From: Psococerastis gibbosa
Taxonomy: Eukaryota; Arthropoda; Insecta; Psocodea; Psocidae
DNA length: 64,000 nt
Assembly: GCA_963971405.1 (NCBI GenBank)
Contig: OZ020488.1
Coordinates: 2,790,001 to 2,854,000, forward strand
Direction: 5' to 3'
Every line of letters starts with the position of its first letter. The first letter of the stretch is position 1. This document shows, one piece after another, positions 11,241 through 23,068 of this stretch. The notes under the pieces are model-generated. The model saw only the letters and a program-made list of their open reading frames with translations. It did no database searches and was not told the DNA's origin. The position numbers and the translations under genes are program-made.

Positions 11241-12395
11241 ATTTTTAATTACTACAAAAAACTTTTATTGTAGAAAAATAGTTTTTATTACGGTATGCAA
11301 TAAAAAAGAAACAGATTACATAGCACTTTAATATTCAATACATACAAATAAATAGAACCCACTGAAATACTGAAATAAATCGTACTTATAGTACAAGTTC
11401 TTACTTAGCAGGCACGAGAAATACGCATGCCACAACAAATATTTCCGTAAATTTTTTTCTAACTTATTTTTTGACAATTAAATGTATACCAGTGGCGGTA
11501 AAACATAGGATCTAAATGAAAATGACAGATGTTATACTTAAAACGTAAGGCTAAGGCTACTGACAATGATTCTCCCACTTCCAAATTTTCATTTTAGCCT
11601 ATTTCAATTTAAATATTATTTGATTGGAAATATCAGCCCAGAGTGGAAATGAAATCATATTGAGCTTATTTGCTTTTTGAGTTCTATTTGAACTACCGAT
11701 TGAGATATCCACGTCATCATAGTGATGATAATATACTGTACAGTAGTCAGTAATATCATACAGTGCACTTAATATCAGAATAGTCTACTTGACAGTTCTT
11801 TCATTTCTTTATTACTATTTATAAAAGGTTAAATCGAGTACAAACAATTTAATGAATGTAGACCTATCATTGGCATATTGTAATATTTGAACATAAAATG
11901 TGCTTTACAAGCCAGCTTAATATTTCTTTTTCTTGTTTAGTATAATTAAGGCTGCATTGAAGAAAAAAAATGTAGATACAGTGATATAATGAATAAAAAC
12001 TACTATGTAATATCCAATAGAACCCCCCCCCCCCCCCCCCGAAACAAATCCTCGCTACGGCCTTGTGGACAAGTAACAGTTTGTTAAACTGATGACAAGT
12101 TGTAATGAGGAAATGTAGTGTTTATATGCAAGATTTTCCTGTTTTTTCAAGTGGCGTTGGCTGAAAAAGAAGATTTTTAAAATTTTTCCAACTACATAGG
12201 GCACATACCCGAAAATTAAGCTGGAGTTGCAGTTTGTACTTATTTCTGAAGGACTAGATGTAGGCTAATAAATGTACCAACCACGTTTATTAGTATTTTT
12301 TTATTGGCGTTTTTTTCCATTTGGCGGTGGTTTGTTCTCAGAGATGTAAATAAAAATATTATGACTAAATAAATAAATAAGTAAATAATGCCTTT
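11240..12395. other. AT-rich stretch without recognisable genes
   Basis: No frame of note on either strand. It holds a 17-base C run near 12026 set in a fragment of the family also seen at about 9480-9640 and 55430-55530 (CGGCCTTGTGG and AATATCCAATA edges), plus AAATAAATAA runs near 12370. Confidence 0.5.
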
Positions 12396-12399
12396 TTTT

Positions 12400-12595
12400 T
12401 CTATAACTAAGCCAACCTAGTGGAGTTAGGGCTTTTATAAAGCCCTCTCTTACACCCAACTAGGGAAGCCCGGGACCGCCTGCTTTACATGCCCTCCAAA
12501 GCATGGCCAGAAAATGTAGCCAGTGTAGGACTCGAACCAACAACCTTTCGGGTGAAAGCCAGAGTCCGTTCCACTACTCTACATGTCCTAAATGG
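12400..12595 (-). repeat. tRNA-derived SINE-A, copy 1
   Basis: On the minus strand a tRNA-like head with AGTGGAACGGACTC (A-box-like) and GGTTCGAGTCC (perfect B box) is followed by a body with TTTCTGGCCATGC, GCATGTAAAGCAGG and CCCTAACTCCACTAGG. A second copy with about the same extent lies at 18910-19110. The head-to-body order and RNA polymerase III boxes are those of SINEs. Confidence 0.8.
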
Positions 12596-12599
12596 GGTT

Positions 12600-14440
12600 G
12601 GAGGCCATTTTCAAAGGATTTATGGGACTTTTTGCTATCAAACTAAATTGACCCCTCCTTATCAAACAAGACAGCGTCAGCATCAATACCATTCTAATTG
12701 CGCAATCGGGGGCCACAATCATTTGCCTTTAAAACTTAAAATCTGACCTGGTGACGGACAGATTAGGAATCGACAGGGTCGGATTAGTAAAAAACACAAG
12801 ACAAAGACATAAGAAAGTGAGGGGAAAGGGGGGGGGGCTGTGATGACTACAATCCTATCTAGTGTAAAATGGCCTTTTGGTATCCAATGTATTCTCTATA
12901 TAAAGTTTATTATGGTGTTACTCCAATATATTGTATAATAGCGGAGGCACATCAAACGTCAATTTATTGACGGACTTAGCTTTGGTGCAGACACAGGCAG
13001 ATAATATTTTGTGGCTATGCGGACTAAATCGTTGTGTTATTACTACGACGGTTTAGATTGTATATAGAAATACTATTGAATTTAACCCCCGGGGGAAAAA
13101 ATTGGAAACTATAAGCTAGTGCAAAATAGTGGGGTTTTACGCATTTTAACAGTAGTAGAGTATACGAGTAGATTTTAAAAAGCTTACGAAGGAATGGTTA
13201 TTCATATTGATGCAGACAGGGGGGCCAGGGGGTCCACCCAGGGGGAAATATTTTGAAAAATAGGTTCGAAATATTGAGATTTTACGATTTTAACAGTAGT
13301 AAGCTTATAATTTGCAGAGGAAGACATATTCATATCACTGTAGGCCTACTAGATTTATTTAATTCTCAACTTTTAATTTCGGAAAGGGGGGGGGGGGCTG
13401 CAGCCTGCCCCCTTGCCTACGGCCTTGGTGTAGTCAATCGTTTGGATACAAAGGCAACATATTTCTGGGAACATGGGGAAATTCAAATGCTCCAGCTGGT
13501 TCCTTTTTCATGTTTCTATATATTCACATACCGTATGTACCATGCGTAATGAATAATGAAAATGTGAATGTGACCCACAGACCAAAGTACGGTACCTTAT
13601 ATCGTATTTGGCAAGCATCCATGTATTTGTATTAATTAATATAAAGTTATATTTCAATCAATAAAGAAATTATGGGCGGCCATAGACTTGCCCATTGGCT
13701 TTATTTTACCTAGTTTGACCACTGCATGGTCTGCAACCTGCATGACATGTGTGTATTATATGAGTTCTTACTTCTTTGGTCAAGACTCAAGGCTTACCTA
13801 TGGTGGGTGGCCTACAGGGCTACAGAAGACAAATAAAAGAAAATTTCGTAGCTATCCTTGTTCGTCCGTGGGACTGTGACTATACAGAGTTTTACTGTGA
13901 CTACAGAATTTTACTGTGACTGTGACTACGTATTTTACGTTTAGTATGTAGAACAGGATATTTATAATAAAAAAATGATCAAAAACTTACCTTTATTTAT
14001 GCCAACGAAGAACGAACAACTTTCCCATTATATCCATAGCGTAATAATTGTCCTGAAAGAACACATCACACACTCACGGCTATAGATAATCGTTAGACGT
14101 TAATAATAATAATAATAATACTATAAAAATAAATGCGATGCGAAATTGCGGACTGTGAAGGTGGCGCGTCTTGAAAAGTTGAAAATCAGCCATCAGGCAT
14201 CAGGAGGGTAAAATTAGAGCCTGGAGGGTGGAGGGAATAGGGATTGCCGCATTCCTAAGCTCAAGGCTAAGCCAACACCCTATAATGGAAACAATATGGA
14301 ATGGAAATATAATAATAATATAATAATAATGGAAACCCCTAGTTTTTACTTTTTACCTGAATTGGCTGGTGCGTGCCTGCGTGGTGGGTTTGCACTTTGC
14401 ACCGTATGTGTATAGGCCTACGCTTAACGCTATGGCCTAC
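12600..14440. other. No recognisable gene; repeat scraps
   Basis: Contains C/G-rich fragments of the hAT-MITE family (about 13085-13270 and 13380-13430, with the CCCCCGGGGGA and TGAGGTTTTACGCAT themes) and a (TAA)n microsatellite at about 14101-14121, with a second AAT-rich stretch near 14310-14332. Short open frames here have no features of real proteins. Confidence 0.45.
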
Positions 14441-14452
14441 GTGACATAGCAT

Positions 14453-14746
14453 CAGGCGCGGATCTACGGGGGGGGGGGGCTATGGGGGCTATAGCCCCCC
14501 CCCCATTAGGGTCCTCAAAATGCGTAAAACTTCACTATTTCAGTCCTATTTTTCCCCAATTTTCTCCCGGGGGAGACCCCCCGGCCCCCCTTGTGCCCTA
14601 TTGTATTAATTACCTATAATATAGAACCCTCATTGCTCTGAAAATGCGTTAAACCCCAACATTTCAGCCCTATTTTCCAAAAACAAATTCGAAATTTAAT
14701 CTCACTTCTCAGCCCCCTCCTTGGTCTCATTCTAGATCCGCGCCTG
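14453..14746. mobile_element. hAT-type MITE with perfect 8-bp target duplication
   Basis: Ends are CAGGCGCGGATCTA and TAGATCCGCGCCTG. The 8 bases CATAGCAT stand directly before (14445-14452) and after (14747-14754), a textbook hAT target duplication. The 294-bp body has C and G runs and repeated modules with AAAATGCGTAAAAC and TTTCAGCCCTATTTT, shared with the elements at 36059 and 50401. It has no coding capacity and would depend on a hAT transposase elsewhere. Confidence 0.93.
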
Positions 14747-14754
14747 CATAGCAT

Positions 14755-16099
14755 TGAATATAATATTATGTAGGCTAACTAGACGAGTTGGCGGAGCTGC
14801 CCATAAAAATTTAGTCATTTTTTCAGGAGCCATCATATTATTATATTGTCAGTTTAACTGTCTAGTCTTAAATTATATTTGCCAATTCTGGCATAAAGAC
14901 TAAATTTATAGCGTATTCAATTTAATTATGGTGTAATTAACACTGTAGGTTCACACAAAAAACAACCCAATGGGGACTGCGACTGATCCCTCATGACCAC
15001 TGCCTTATTGGGGATGTTGCAGTCAGCAACATGACCAACCGCCGCGTTCTTCCCCTGACTACCAATGAACCCAATTTAAAGTTCGCTGGACTCAGGCTGG
15101 GCAAGTTTTGACCTTTGACCTTCCGTATCATAGAGCTAGTCATCCACTCATCCAATTCTCTGGCAAATGGATTACTCCTGACCAGGCAATCGAACGGTAC
15201 TACAATATAGGTCAATAGAATGGATTGCTAAAAGCAATATTTTCATTATATTTCCTGTTGACATGACAAAAGAGAATACTACATGACGTATTAAAGTCGG
15301 TCCATACTGTACATAAAAGCCTGACGATCAGGGTTGATGTTCAGGCCTATCATTACCACGACAGATTCAAATTGAGGCCAGCCCTTGACTGCTGTAGGCC
15401 AAACCTCGAAACTAACAAAAACTTGTATATGCAAAATGATAACATACTCTCTTATGGCATATTATACTAGGCCTAAGAAAAGCGTCGGGAACCTTTAATG
15501 AAACAATCTGCACACGGCTTACACCCAAAAGTCCAAGAATTTATTGATTTTGACTAATCACTTTTAAGGCTTAGCTAATCCAAAAGAAATTGGCTATGCT
15601 GCGTGCCCAAGCTAGAAATCGAAACATGGAAGAACTAGCCGAAATGCAATAATAATGTTATTTTCTAGTGTAGTTTTAACTATTTTACTCATTTCAATTT
15701 CCTGTACTTACATAGTTCTCTTTAAAGAGTTTCACGATGTTTAATATTTATGTGATTATTTTAAAGGGATTAAATCAAATTAACTAGTACCATTTAAATG
15801 AGCGCAAGCAAAATTTAAAAAGGGCGCGATTCTGGGAAATCATAATGCGCATGCTCCGTGATAGAAATGCCTGTGACACTTGTACATTGCTTGCAGAACC
15901 ATAATTTTGCAGTATTACCTTACACAGGCAATTATAACTCCTGGAGAAGTCGAGTTATATATTCATGTTGAACTAGGCTTTGCTTTTGCAATGTTATTAT
16001 AGTTTATAGGTTATGATTATTAACCTCGTATTGATGTTAAGCGAAACCTTAAAATTATCGGTGCATTTAGGACAATATTATTACCATAATTTTATACTC
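14755..16099. other. No recognisable gene
   Basis: A unique-looking AT-rich stretch. Near 14960-15215 the minus strand has a GC-richer, ordered-looking segment (ACCAACCGCCGCG, CCCCTGACTACC) that could be the body of a SINE, but I see no second copy in the window. Confidence 0.4.
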
Positions 16100-16335
16100 C
16101 AACGAACAATTTGACCTAATCTGACAGCAATGTGTTCACTGTGTTCGACCGATTTCGATCGATTGCGCGAAAGTCTGGGTACGCTATATTATTGTTAAAA
16201 ACTCTTAAGATGTTATGCTCATAAAATATATTTTTACTTTACTTTACTATGAAATTATTATACTTATTACTTACCGGGTTACCTACCTATATATTTTATG
16301 TAGTTCAATGCAATGAGCCAACTTCAATAAGTCAA
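16100..16335 (-). repeat. Repeat C, copy 2 (right edge of the LINE-splitting interval)
   Basis: Reverse complement begins TTGACTTATTGAAGTTGG and carries the same 33-bp end and the same inner TCAGATTAGGTCAAATT as the copy at 9668-9965. It ends directly against the TAA that opens the upper LINE fragment. Confidence 0.6.
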
Positions 16336-17522
16336 TAACACCGTGCGAAGTGGCTGCTCCATTTCATATCACTGTCGAAGTGGACGCCAAGGTATTTCGT
16401 CGTTTGTGCTTTAGTGATAGCTGGGCATTGACAATTTGGATTTTGTAAGTCGCAATTATACGCATGGCATCTCACTTCGAGGGGCTCATCTATACTTCCT
16501 GTTCTTAGATTGTATGGCAGAAAACAGGTTTTACTAACATTAATTGTAAGGCCATGGATTTGGAACCAAGTGTTAAGATGTTGTAAATCCTCAGTCATAA
16601 ACATTTGTATCTCATTCCAGTCTCTTGCAGAGTAGCAGAGTGCCGTGTCATCAGCGAAGCTAGTCAAAGTACCATGTAGCCGCAAGTTGCATAGTTGATT
16701 AGTGTATAAAATAAATAATAATGGGCCTAAGATTGAGCCTTGTGGTACAGAACATAGTTGTTCCAAAGCGTCACTATCTACAAAACCAACTGTTCCACTT
16801 TTTTGAATTTGCAAACGTACTCTCTGAGTCCTCCCGATCAGATAGCTCTTGAACCACTCCCACGCTATTCCTCTTACCCCTGCATTCCATAAAATGTCTA
16901 GGAGCAAATTGTGTTCGACAGAATCAAAGGCACGGCTTATATCTAAGAACAAGCTGGCTGTTTTACGGCCTTTATTTAGAGAATCGTATATGGGTCGGGT
17001 AAATTCTATTAACGCTAAATCTGTTCCTTTTCCTGCCCTAAACCCAAATTGATTTGAACTTATCCAATTATGTTTCGATAAAAAGTTGTTCAAGCGAGCT
17101 GCCATAAGTTTTTCTATGACTTTACTTGTTACATTGAGTAAACTTATAGGACGATATGACTTTGCAGAGCGGCGATCCCCTTTCTTATGCAATGGTATAA
17201 CTATTGCTTCTTTCATTTTATAAGGAAATATTCCTTGTGAAAAACTGAGATTTATGATATGTGTAAGATAGGTAGTAATATGAGCCACAACATTTTTTAA
17301 GCAGCCTGTAGATAGACCATCAGGACCAGCGGAGTTTTTATTTTTTAGTCCAGAAATAACTGTCATTACTTCATCGTGGGTTACAGGCGATAAAAAAATA
17401 GACTGTTGTGTAGACTTTGAGTCCCACCCTGACATAGTGTGTTGGTTTAACGGTGGTTTTACTAACTGCTCCTTTAATTGCAATGGTAGATTCGTAAACA
17501 GCCAGTTTAACTCATTTGCCAC
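16336..17522 (-). pseudogene. LINE reverse transcriptase domain
   Basis: Contains the RT blocks in order: NKNSAGPDGLST (block 1), AIVIPLHKKGD...SYRPISLLN (2), NQFGFRAGKGTDLAL (3), FLDISRAFDSVEH (4, catalytic Asp), SVPQGSILGPLLF (5), LTSFADDTAL (catalytic FADD) and TTKYLGVHFDSDMKW (thumb start). All catalytic aspartates are present. The domain resembles Jockey/CR1-group LINEs. It stops at the insertion border at 16335. A frameshift separates it from the linker frame upstream at about 17580. Confidence 0.9.
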
Positions 17523-17582
17523 CAGCTTAGGATCAGAGATCGCTACTCCATCGTCATTTACAATTTCAATCGGTTGTTTATC

Positions 17583-18243
17583 CTAACTGCACACTCCCAT
17601 TACTTCATTGATTACTTTCCACTGTTTTTTACTATCACCAGACGCTTCCGTAAACTTGTTGCTATAAAATGAATTTTTTTCCAGCTGAACTTGTTGCTTT
17701 ATATATGTCTTTAAGAACTTTAGCCTCTCTTTACTCTCATAATTTAGAGGAATTCTCTTTTTAGAGTTTATAATTGCATATTTCTCGTTTATGAGGGCTT
17801 TAAGTTCCCGAGATAACCATGGCTTCCCCGGACTTCTGTATTTGGACATGCGTTTGGGTATAGTTGCCGCCTTCTGTGCCTGAATCATTTTATTCTCGAA
17901 TAGTTCGTAAGCGACATTAACATCCGTACAATTTAAAATTTCCTCAAAAGTAGTTACATTTACAATTGCCTTAAATCTATCCATGTCAAGCTTTCGCACT
18001 ACTTGCCTGGGATGATAATTTTGAACGACATCAGCATTAATGATAATGGAGGTCATATGATGAAAACTCTCCATTTACCAAAGTAGGGGAAATTGATCTT
18101 AAAATGTTATTGTGGCTTATAATATCCGGATATTGTTTTGCCAGTGCATAGGTCACTTTAATTAAGGTCATTTTAAAAGCGTTGCTTTGTAAGATTTTGA
18201 ACATCAAAAATTTTGCTGTAAAAGTGCTTTCATAAAAGCCCAC
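17583..18243 (-). pseudogene. LINE endonuclease-RT linker region
   Basis: The frame 17583-18074 has the usual linker pattern: a KPWLSRELKALINEKYA helix followed by LKTYIKQQVQLEKNSFYSNKF and KKQWKVINEVMG. The upstream frame up to 18243 is less clear and may be the eroded end of the endonuclease or unrelated DNA. The LINE ends near 18245, where a hAT-type C-rich repeat begins, so it is truncated at its 5' side. Confidence 0.65.
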
Positions 18244-18245
18244 TA

Positions 18246-18885
18246 TTTTGCACTTATATTGTCAAATTTTCCCCCCGGGGGAGACCCCCGGACTCCCCAT
18301 TGGTGCCAATCTGCATCAGGCGCCTTGGCTGTTCATGCAATGTTAGCGGCAATGTGGGCACTTGCTTTTCAAATAAGATCCGCCCCTCCCAAAACTTTTT
18401 GTTTAATCCGCCACTGTGCTACACAGTGGCGGCGCTAGAAATTTTACGGCGGAGGGCCATGGGGGGCATGACTTCTATCTGGGGGGCCAATGGAAAAACT
18501 AAACATTTTTCAATGGGAGTATAGCATTGGCGTAAATTCCCAAAATTTCTGAGGGGGGGGGGGTTTAAGACCCCAAGACTTAGATTCATTACTCATTCAC
18601 TTCTGAAGTCTGCCTAGCAAATTATATGACCCTATAGTAATTGGAGAAGGGGCACGAGGGTGTACCCAGGAGAAAAAAAAATTGATAAATAGACCCAAAT
18701 TAGTGAGGTTTTACGCATATTATTATACCCTGGAAAATGGGGGGCTCGGGGGTTTCCCCCGGAGAAAAAAACTGATAAATGGGGCCAAAGTAGTGAGGTT
18801 TTGCGCGTGTTATACTCTGGGAAAGGGGGGGGGGGGCTGGGTCCGGAGAAAAAATTGAGAAATAAATAAATTAGTGAGGTTTTCA
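18246..18885. repeat. Cluster of C-rich hAT-MITE-like repeats
   Basis: One unit ends CCGCCACTG at 18416 and another starts CAGTGGCGGCGCTAG at 18424, back to back with 7 bases between. From 18540 to 18880, modules of about 115 bp repeat on the themes GTGAGGTTTTACGCATATTATA, CCCCCGGAGAAAAA and GATAAATAGGCCCAAA. The same modules occur at 13085, 19190, 36160, 40080, 44920 and 50460. TIR types CAGTGGCG and CAGAGGCGG are known for hAT MITEs; these copies are incomplete or tandem. Confidence 0.65.
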
Positions 18886-18909
18886 ATAAATAAATAAATA
18901 TTGACTTTT

Positions 18910-19110
18910 TTAGTTCTATTACTAAGCCAACCTAGCGGAGTTAGGGCTATAAAGCCCTCACTTACACTCATGACTCAACTAGGAAGGCCCGGGGCCACCT
19001 GCTTTACATGCCCTCCGTAGCATGGCCAGAAAATGTAGCAAGTGTGAGACTCTAACCAACAACCTTTCAAGTGAAAGTTGGAGTCTGTACCACTGTACTC
19101 TTATGTCCTG
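18910..19110 (-). repeat. tRNA-derived SINE-A, copy 2
   Basis: Same order as 12400-12595: a tRNA-like head with a decayed B box (GGTTAGAGTC), then GTAGCAAG..TTTCTGGCCATGC and the CCCTAACTCCGCTAGG tail. Its B box and loop have drifted, so it is older or less constrained than copy 1. Confidence 0.78.
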
Positions 19111-19619
19111 ACAATACGGACTTTGCAAGCAGACAGCAGTACCTACAGTTGAGATTTTACCGACGAATAAACCTGCCACTCATGGGGGCCCGGGGGAGAA
19201 AAAGTTTGAAAAAATAGGTCTGAAGTATTGGGGTATTAAGCATTTTGAGTAATTTACTTTTGTGAAAGTAATTAGTGAATATGTTGTTTTTTTTCATGAT
19301 GTCTTTCATGTGAAATAAGCATACCAATAATTAATTTCCCTTAATTTCCCTTTCATTATTGTGGTTACTATGCCTTTCGCTTCCATAACGTCTTTGCCTA
19401 CAGAAATTCAGGGGGGTTCTACGGGTGACCCTTTGGGGGGGGGGGGGCTTGGCCCTACTTACGGAAATGGGGAGCTGGCATACAGTAACGTAAGTAAGTA
19501 ACTTGTTACCAGTTGTGTCGGACGTTTTTTAATTACAATAATTTTTCAATTCAACAAAATGTCAAATATCTCAATAGTGGGGGGGGGGGGGGGGGAAGGC
19601 AACAGCTGTTACTATTAAA

Positions 19620-20310
19620 AATTTATGTTGTGGAATTAAGTGCCATTTTTTATATATAATATACTTATTAACCATGTTTCACTTCCACGAAGTCGCTGAA
19701 GAAACTCTCATGAATTGTCTATCGTTTTTTTTAAATAATAATGTTTTGCACAAAACCAAATACTTTTTTGGGAAGTCAACTAGGATGGTTTTGTTACTCA
19801 ATTTGACACTTAAACCATACCTGGAGGTTGATATCATCATCAGAAAGGTTTCACAGAAAAATTATTTTGTAGTCATTTTTCATGAAAATTAAGTTAATTT
19901 TATTTTTTTAACCCCCAGAAGTAAACTATCAAGGGGAAAGCGACCCCCCGTATTTTGTTAACATTAATAACGACTACAATATAATATGTGAATTTAAAAG
20001 AAATAGTTGGAGCCGTTTTTGAGATATTTTTTTTTATACGTTTTTTTGGAGTTTTTTGAGAATAACCCCCCCCCCCCCAAATTGAGTTAGCTCAAAAAGA
20101 GTATCTCGAGGTATGATTTTTGTGAACCAACATGCCAAATATCAGCAAAATCCACTGCGTGGTTTGCCCGAAAATCGATGACAGACAGACATTTTGTAAA
20201 AACCACTTTTTTGGGTTCCTGGGCCCTCAAAACGTGTAAATCCGCTGAAATCTTGGAGTCAAAAATTTTATCACAAAGCTTTCCTTATGCTATGTATAAA
20301 TTGGAAAGCA
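19620..20310 (+). repeat. Repeat A copy (0.85-kb TIR family)
   Basis: Near-full copy of the family defined at 49005-49856: GCACAAAACCAAAT, TATCAAGGGGAAAGCGACC, GATTTTTGTGAACC, the CAGACAGACA tract, AACGTGTAAATCCG and the terminal ATAAATTGGAAAGCAA (ends about 20305). The left end is not clear. The 72-residue frame at 19674-19892 is just repeat sequence. Confidence 0.75.
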
Positions 20311-20599
20311 ATAAATTATAACGCTCAAGCTTGCGCTTGTCGAGCGATCCCAGAGCAGTGTGCAAAATGAGACGACTAGGTCACTGCTGAGCGTGTCAGA
20401 ACTTGAAAAAAAATTCAAGGTGATTAAAAAAAAAACAATTTTTTACTTTTTAAAATTTAGAAAACAGGCGTACAGTTGACTATTTAATTTTTTTTGCCTT
20501 ATTGAAGTTGAATAGCCTATAATGTATTTCATCACATTAAAAAAGTGAAAGTGTGAAGGAGTAGTGAATAAGAAAATCAAAGGCATGGGGTCCTAAACC

Positions 20600-20830
20600 C
20601 CCCCCCCCCCCCCCGATATTTTGAGAATTTACGCAAATGGTCACGATTCCAAATCTTTGGTAAGCCTGATTTGGAGAAATATGTTTCTGCCTTCAAAATT
20701 TCAGACGTAAACTATCAAGGGGCAAGCGACCCACCGTATTTTGTTAACTTTAATAACGAAAACAATGTATGTGCATTTAGAAGAAATCGTTGGAGCCGTT
20801 TTTCAGAAAAAAAATTAGCGTGCGTGTACA
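20600..20830 (+). repeat. Repeat A, partial copy
   Basis: The middle part only: AAACTATCAAGGGGCAAGCGACC, TTTGTTAACTTTAATAACGA and TTGGAGCCGTTTTTCAG. It is preceded by a 16-base C run. Confidence 0.6.
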
Positions 20831-21580
20831 CACGTACATAAGAAGTGAAACTTCCTTATGACACCATTTTTCGAAAAATGATCTACTACAATATATTTAC
20901 AACTTTACAGAAATTGGTTAAGTAAAGTCAAATTAGATCTATTTTAAGCAAAAGGCTTTTATTATTATAAACATGTATACAAACAATTCAATTATTTTAC
21001 CTTATTGTTAAATTGCTAAGATTATAATTTATTGGTTGTCTGAAAGTCGGTTGTAAAGTCAGTTTATAGGCGATAGTTTAACGTGACAACGCCTAAATTA
21101 CTAAATTTCACTTATACATAATATGGCTGGACAGAGAAAGAAATGTGGAAAAACCCTTAAGTAGTTTGAATTTTTTAAATAGATAATGACGCGGCCGCAA
21201 GTGGCCTATTTTTGTAGAAAATCGTGCGCACCCCCTGACGTTTCACACCCACAAAGCCAAACCCCTTGCTTGATCACCCGCAGACCCTGTTTTTTTCTCT
21301 ACGCTACCTACGTTATGTAGACGTAATAAAAATTAAAAAATACTTCATAATTTTCCCCACCACAACATCAACACACAAAACACTCTTGTGTTCCAAATTT
21401 TGAACCCCAATGCCAACTATGAACTTTTTCTTATTAAATTATTTTTACTTGACTGGACGTCACCTTGACATCGTTGATTTGTCGTAAGTGCTGATAACCA
21501 TTATCGTAGATAATAAAACGGGCTTTCAGTCAAATTTTAATTCATTCCTCTGCGACCAATATTAACTGAGATATGAAGTA
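20830..21580. other. No recognisable gene
   Basis: AT-rich DNA with no frame, SINE head or inverted repeat that I could support on either strand. Confidence 0.4.
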
Positions 21581-21839
21581 TATAAGTTTTCAATCGGTCG
21601 CCATCTTGTAACTAAATAGTGGATCTAGCTGGTTAATAAACTCGATCAAGACATTTGTATGATCAATTTTTGTGCCAAGTTTCATCAAAATCAGATAATA
21701 TTTACGGAAGTTAGTGTTTCCTAAAATCGATATACATACATAATTATATACAGTATATATAATTAGGCTCAGGGGGTAATGAAATGAAAAGTTGTGAATA
21801 AATTTTCTGAAAGTCAAACATTGGTCACCATCTCAATAG

Positions 21840-22082
21840 GCTAGTTTGATTTTTGTGAACCGACATGCCGAATTCATCAAAATCGACCAAGTAATTTGAG
21901 TGGAAAGCGATGTCCCATGAACAGACAGAGTGACAGGGTGACAGACAGACATTTTTTTAAATCCACTTTTTTGGGTTCCTGTGACCTCAAAACGTGTAAA
22001 TCCGTTGAAACCTCGGAGTCGAAAATTTTGACCATCAGCACAAAGCTTTTCTTATACTACGTATAAATTATAAAGCAATAAT
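21840..22082 (+). repeat. Repeat A, right-end fragment
   Basis: Starts near GATTTTTGTGAACCGACATGC and ends at TAAATTATAAAGCAATAAT. It includes the CAGACAGACA tract and AACGTGTAAATCCGTTGAAA. The terminal motif is slightly decayed. Confidence 0.65.
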
Positions 22083-22589
22083 AGGATAGCAATAGCGAAT
22101 TCATTTGGAGGAGATATACATGTAGGTTGAAACTGTAGACCCGACAACGCTGCGCCGGTCGCCTGTCCCAACCAGGGGCGTTTAACTTCAATGGAGGTTT
22201 TTGTTATACGCGGGAACTGTTCTGATTGGCCATTTGGCCCTGATCCCAACACACGATAGCCAACCGCGAAATTGTAATTTTTTTTAATTTTATGTTGGTA
22301 ACATGATCTGCCCAGAAACTTGAAGGATGGTAAAAGCCTACGAGTATTTATAACCAAAGCTTCCCAGCACTTGAATCTCTTTTAAGAATATGTAATTTTC
22401 AACTCCCCCCCCCCCCTCCCCTTCCAATAAGATTCCATTCATTCATTTACTTATTTCAATTCTTTTCAATATTAAACTAATCAGCATCAAGGACAATTTT
22501 ATTGAGTGCACTGTGAACTTTTAGAAAATAAGCAACTAACCTAACGTAACGTAATCTTTAATTAATTTTAATTTTTTTTTTTTTTAACT

Positions 22590-22720
22590 AACTTTATTTT
22601 TAAGCTTGACTAACATCCCTTTAACTAGCCACGCACGGCCTTGGCCTGTGGCAATACCTATGTATCACTATGTAATGTTTATGGGACTGAATAAATATAA
22701 TAATAATAATAATAACACCT
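22590..22720 (+). repeat. LINE-like 3' tail with (ATA)n
   Basis: The end TTTATGGGACTGAATAAATA followed by (ATA)n up to about 22716 looks like the 3' end of a CR1/Jockey-type LINE. No coding part remains next to it. Confidence 0.4.
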
Positions 22721-22739
22721 GTTTGTGATTTACTACAAA

Positions 22740-23068
22740 CATCCCGTGGCTGCAGATCCTTGTCAACATGGCGGCTAGTGTAGCCTCTATAAGCTAAGTA
22801 CAGGGTTGAGACAGAGTCAGATATCCGTTCTGCAATGTGTAAGACTTCGACATATTTAACGTTGATACTTATCTCTGATATTTGGCTTATGATAAAGGGG
22901 CGCCCCGTAAGGGTTACTATGCCTCCCGCCGTTCTAGTTAATATATTTCTATGAAAACAACGGACATTCCGACATTGGACTGGACAACACACAGCGGCCT
23001 TTAATAATTTTATAAATTTTAATAAGTTTTGTGAGCCAATATCAAATTGAACTACGACGGGAAGTGAG
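22740..23068 (+). promoter_or_regulatory. Possible first exon and splice donor of the P-type transposase gene
   Basis: A GC-richer, unique-looking stretch ends in GGGAAGTGAG then GTGAGTAAAC (donor at 23069). Acceptor-like and donor-like sites recur at 29305 and 29337 just before the transposase ATG at 29426. If this is the first exon, CsRn1 copy 2 sits in its first intron. This is inference from splice-site shape only. Confidence 0.3.

Larger units (their letters stand above)
9984..18245 (-). mobile_element. Jockey/CR1-type LINE, 5'-truncated and split by a 5.6-kb insertion
   Basis: The minus strand carries, from high to low coordinates, an endonuclease-RT linker (17583-18243), an RT domain (16336-17522), then after a 5.6-kb gap the C-terminal part (10182-10730) and a 3' tail ending in (CATT)n at about 9984-10003. 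The RT stops at the start of the thumb and the lower fragment resumes there. TAA stands at both gap borders (10728-10730 and 16336-16338). The N-terminal endonuclease is missing or only hinted at. Confidence 0.8.

Noticed and set aside
14101-14332. CRISPR-like or regularly spaced repeats
   Set aside because: These are simple (TAA)n microsatellites; nothing in the window has regular unique spacers.
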